A DNA stretch of 7,748 bases, from positions 1-7,748 of the forward strand of contig CAYLHS010000091.1 of NCBI GenBank assembly GCA_964383535.1. Reading direction: 5' to 3'. The position numbers and the translations under genes are program-made. The stretch comes from CAYLHS01 sp964383535. GTDB lineage: Bacteria > Actinomycetota > Acidimicrobiia > Spongiisociales > UBA4744. Below, piece by piece: positions 5,624 through 7,748 of this stretch; the stretch's first letter is position 1, and every line of letters begins with the position of its first letter. Below the pieces are notes generated by a model. The model saw only the letters and a list, made by a program, of their open reading frames with translations, did not search any database and was not told the DNA's origin.

Positions 5624-7748
5624 TGTTCGACACCATCCTCGACGAATGGGCCGACGGCCTGGATGCGGACCTGGTACACGTTCGGGTGATCCCACCCCGT
5701 CAGCCCCTGTTCGGCACGATCGACCCACCCCTTCCAGGGGTCCTCGCCGAGCGGCTCGCAGCTCAGGGAATCACCGATCTCTACCTCCACCAGGTTCGGG
5801 CGATCGAGAACGTGCGACAAGGCATCCACACGGTGATGGTCTCGGGTACGGCGTCGGGCAAATCGCTCGGCTACCAGGCACCGATCGTGGAGACCATCCT
5901 CGACAACCCCCGCACCTCCGCGCTCCTCCTGTTCCCCACCAAGGCCCTCGCCCAGGATCAACTGCGGGCCTTTCAGGATCTGCGAATCCCCGGTCTCGTC
6001 GCCGCCACCTACGACGGGGACACCTCCGCCGACGACAGAGTGTGGGCCCGGCGACACGCCAATGTCATCTTGACCAACCCTGACATGCTGCACCTCGGGA
6101 TCCTGCCCAACCACGGCGCGTGGGCCGACTTCTTCCTCCGCCTCCGTTTCGTGGTGATCGATGAGCTTCACGTGCTGCGCGGCATCTTCGGCAGCCATGT
6201 TTCGCACGTCTTGCGCCGCCTCCGGCGGATCGCCGCTCACTACCGCAGCCGGCCCACCTTCGTTTTCTCCTCGGCGACAATCGGCAATCCTGGTGAACTC
6301 GCCGAACGACTCTCCGGCCTCCCGGTCGAAGTCATATCGAGGGACGACTCACCATCGGGAGAGAAGACTGTCGTGCTCCTGAACCCGCCGATGGGCGAGG
6401 ACGACCGGCGACGCTCACCACTGGCGGAGACCACCGACGTTCTCGTCGACCTGCTCAGGCACGAGTGCCGAACAATCGCATTCGCTCGGAGTCGAAAGGC
6501 GACCGAGTTGATCTACCGCTGGTCTGCTGATCGGCTCGACGATCCCTCGACGATCGCTCCTTACCGAGGCGGCTACCTCGCCGCCGACCGACGTCGCATC
6601 GAGGCGGCGTTGTTCGCAGGCGAACTGGAAGGAGTCGTCACGACCAACGCACTGGAACTCGGCATCGATGTCGGGGGGCTCGACGCCGCTGTGATCACAA
6701 CCTTTCCAGGCACGATCGCGTCCTTCTGGCAGCAGGCCGGCCGCGCCGGACGGTCCCGGCGCCACTCGCTGGCAGTGCTGATCGCGGGAGAAGACGCCCT
6801 CGACCAGTACTTCATGACCCATCCTCGAGAGCTGTTCGTTCGACCCTCCGAGGCGGCCGTCGTCAACCCCTCCAATCCGATGATTCTCGACGCGCACGTG
6901 GCGTGTGCCGCACATGAGTTGCCACTCGAGCTGTCCGACAGGGAGTTCCTAGGAGACGGAATGGAAGAAGCTGCAACACGACTCGTCGATTCGGGCGATC
7001 TCCGACTCCACAAGGGCCGTCTCCTGTGGACACGGAGGCGGAAGCCGGGGTCGAACGTCGAGATTCGCAGCACCGGTGGGCCTCGATTCAACGTACTCGA
7101 CCAAGGGGAGCTGCTCGGTACGCTCGAGATGTCGCAGGTCTTCGTCCAGGCACATCCGGGCGCCGTGTACCTGCATCGAGGTGACAGCTACCTCGTTGAT
7201 GCGCTGGATCAGGCTCGCCATGAGGTGCACGTGCGGCACGCCGGCGTCGACTGGTACACCGAACCACACGAAGAGAAACTGCTCGATGTGGTGGAAGTTG
7301 CGGCCGAGCATTCGTTCGGACGCGTGCGCCACACACTCGGAGCGGTGCTCGTCGAAAGCCGGGTGGTTGGCTACAGGAGAAAGAAGATCGGGACGGGCGA
7401 GGTGCTCGCGACCGAAACGCTGGATCTTCCACCGGTGCGACTCGCCACGGACGCCGTCTGGTTCACGATTCCCGACGAGGTGATCGAAAGCGCACGGCTC
7501 GACCCGACCGAGGTGCTCGGAGCTCTCCACGCCGCCGAACACGCTGCGATCGGAATGCTGCCGTTGTTCGCCATCTGCGATCGATGGGACCTCGGCGGAC
7601 TCTCCACGCCTTTTCACCCCGCGACCGGCGCTGCAACGATCTTCATCCATGAGGCGTACCAAGGAGGCGCAGGCATCTCGCCCGTCGCGTTCGATACCGG
7701 GGAGCGACACATCACTGCAACACGAGAGGCCATCGAGACATGCCCGTG
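5623..7748 (+). CDS. DEAD/DEAH-box superfamily 2 helicase, MrfA/YprA-like with DUF1998 region (C-terminus off window)
   Basis: The frame is open from ATG 5623 to the right edge (708 codons), starting inside the LCP stop as TGATG, which suggests translational coupling. Helicase motifs appear in order: a Q-motif-like LYLHQ (53-57), Walker A GTASGKS (75-81), PTKALAQDQ (105-113), TNPDML (151-156), motif II DELH (180-183) followed by RGIFGSH, SAT (217-219), a motif V region TTNALELGIDV (340-350) and QQAGRAGR (370-377). DELH with RGxFGSH is typical of the MrfA/YprA/Hrq1 group, 3'-5' DNA helicases; Bacillus MrfA acts in mitomycin C repair. Residues 636-708 match the DUF1998 (MZB) region: HAAEHA, PLFAICDRWDLGGLS and IFIHEAYQGGAGIS. 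The frame ends at ETCP, where the first of the four zinc-binding cysteines is expected. The rest lies beyond the window. The family is certain; the exact role is inferred. Confidence 0.93.
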   Translation, partial: MFDTILDEWADGLDADLVHVRVIPPRQPLFGTIDPPLPGVLAERLAAQGITDLYLHQVRAIENVRQGIHTVMVSGTASGKSLGYQAPIVETILDNPRTSALLLFPTKALAQDQLRAFQDLRIPGLVAATYDGDTSADDRVWARRHANVILTNPDMLHLGILPNHGAWADFFLRLRFVVIDELHVLRGIFGSHVSHVLRRLRRIAAHYRSRPTFVFSSATIGNPGELAERLSGLPVEVISRDDSPSGEKTVVLLNPPMGEDDRRRSPLAETTDVLVDLLRHECRTIAFARSRKATELIYRWSADRLDDPSTIAPYRGGYLAADRRRIEAALFAGELEGVVTTNALELGIDVGGLDAAVITTFPGTIASFWQQAGRAGRSRRHSLAVLIAGEDALDQYFMTHPRELFVRPSEAAVVNPSNPMILDAHVACAAHELPLELSDREFLGDGMEEAATRLVDSGDLRLHKGRLLWTRRRKPGSNVEIRSTGGPRFNVLDQGELLGTLEMSQVFVQAHPGAVYLHRGDSYLVDALDQARHEVHVRHAGVDWYTEPHEEKLLDVVEVAAEHSFGRVRHTLGAVLVESRVVGYRRKKIGTGEVLATETLDLPPVRLATDAVWFTIPDEVIESARLDPTEVLGALHAAEHAAIGMLPLFAICDRWDLGGLSTPFHPATGAATIFIHEAYQGGAGISPVAFDTGERHITATREAIETCP

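Noticed and set aside
6949..7710. Minus-strand open frame (253 codons) opposite the helicase
   Set aside because: The plus-strand frame here has the unmistakable helicase C-terminal and DUF1998 motifs. The antisense translation shows no family features.
1..7748. CRISPR array, tRNA/rRNA genes, IS terminal repeats, riboswitch
   Set aside because: No regularly spaced repeats, cloverleaf-like segments, transposase motifs or recognisable riboswitch cores were found in the intergenic regions, which are all shorter than 250 bp.

Overview
This window is high-GC bacterial DNA with tightly packed, actinobacterial-looking genes. The signs are very strong G/C bias at third codon positions, several ATG starts that have no Shine-Dalgarno sequence but carry a TANNNT hexamer 7-9 bases upstream (leaderless-style promoters), and an LCP-family cell-wall protein. 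A deep-branching actinomycete such as a member of the Acidimicrobiia is a reasonable guess. That is inference from style only; nothing in the window fixes the taxon.

Layout: three genes on the minus strand fill the left half. In their direction of transcription they are hppA (4345-2282), a membrane pyrophosphatase that pumps ions across the cytoplasmic membrane; a tandem two-domain histidine phosphatase (2062-845); and the N-terminal 204 residues of a nucleotidyltransferase resembling the aminoglycoside/lincosamide adenylyltransferases (613 to the left edge). Between the last two, on the plus strand, lies a degenerate C-terminal fragment of a DUF559 (Vsr-like endonuclease) protein (662-808). 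An 87-bp divergent intergenic region (4346-4432) separates hppA from two plus-strand genes: a lipoprotein form of an LCP (LytR-CpsA-Psr) glycopolymer ligase (4433-5623) and a DEAD/DEAH-box helicase of the MrfA/YprA type (5623 to the right edge). The helicase start overlaps the LCP stop by one base.

Working together: the LCP and helicase genes are probably co-transcribed, but I know of no shared pathway. Each minus-strand gene has its own plausible promoter and the gaps are 200 bp or more, so they look like separate units. The pyrophosphatase recycles biosynthetic PPi into an ion gradient. Its signature residues predict potassium dependence and a glutamate position shared with Na+-pumping PPases.

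I do not see a phage, IS element, CRISPR array, RNA gene or clear multi-gene novel system. The points most worth a second look are the pyrophosphatase subtype, the lipid-anchored LCP protein with an unassigned ~100-residue segment, the DUF559 remnant, the recurrent leaderless promoter pattern, and two similar TACC...GGTA dyads at promoters.
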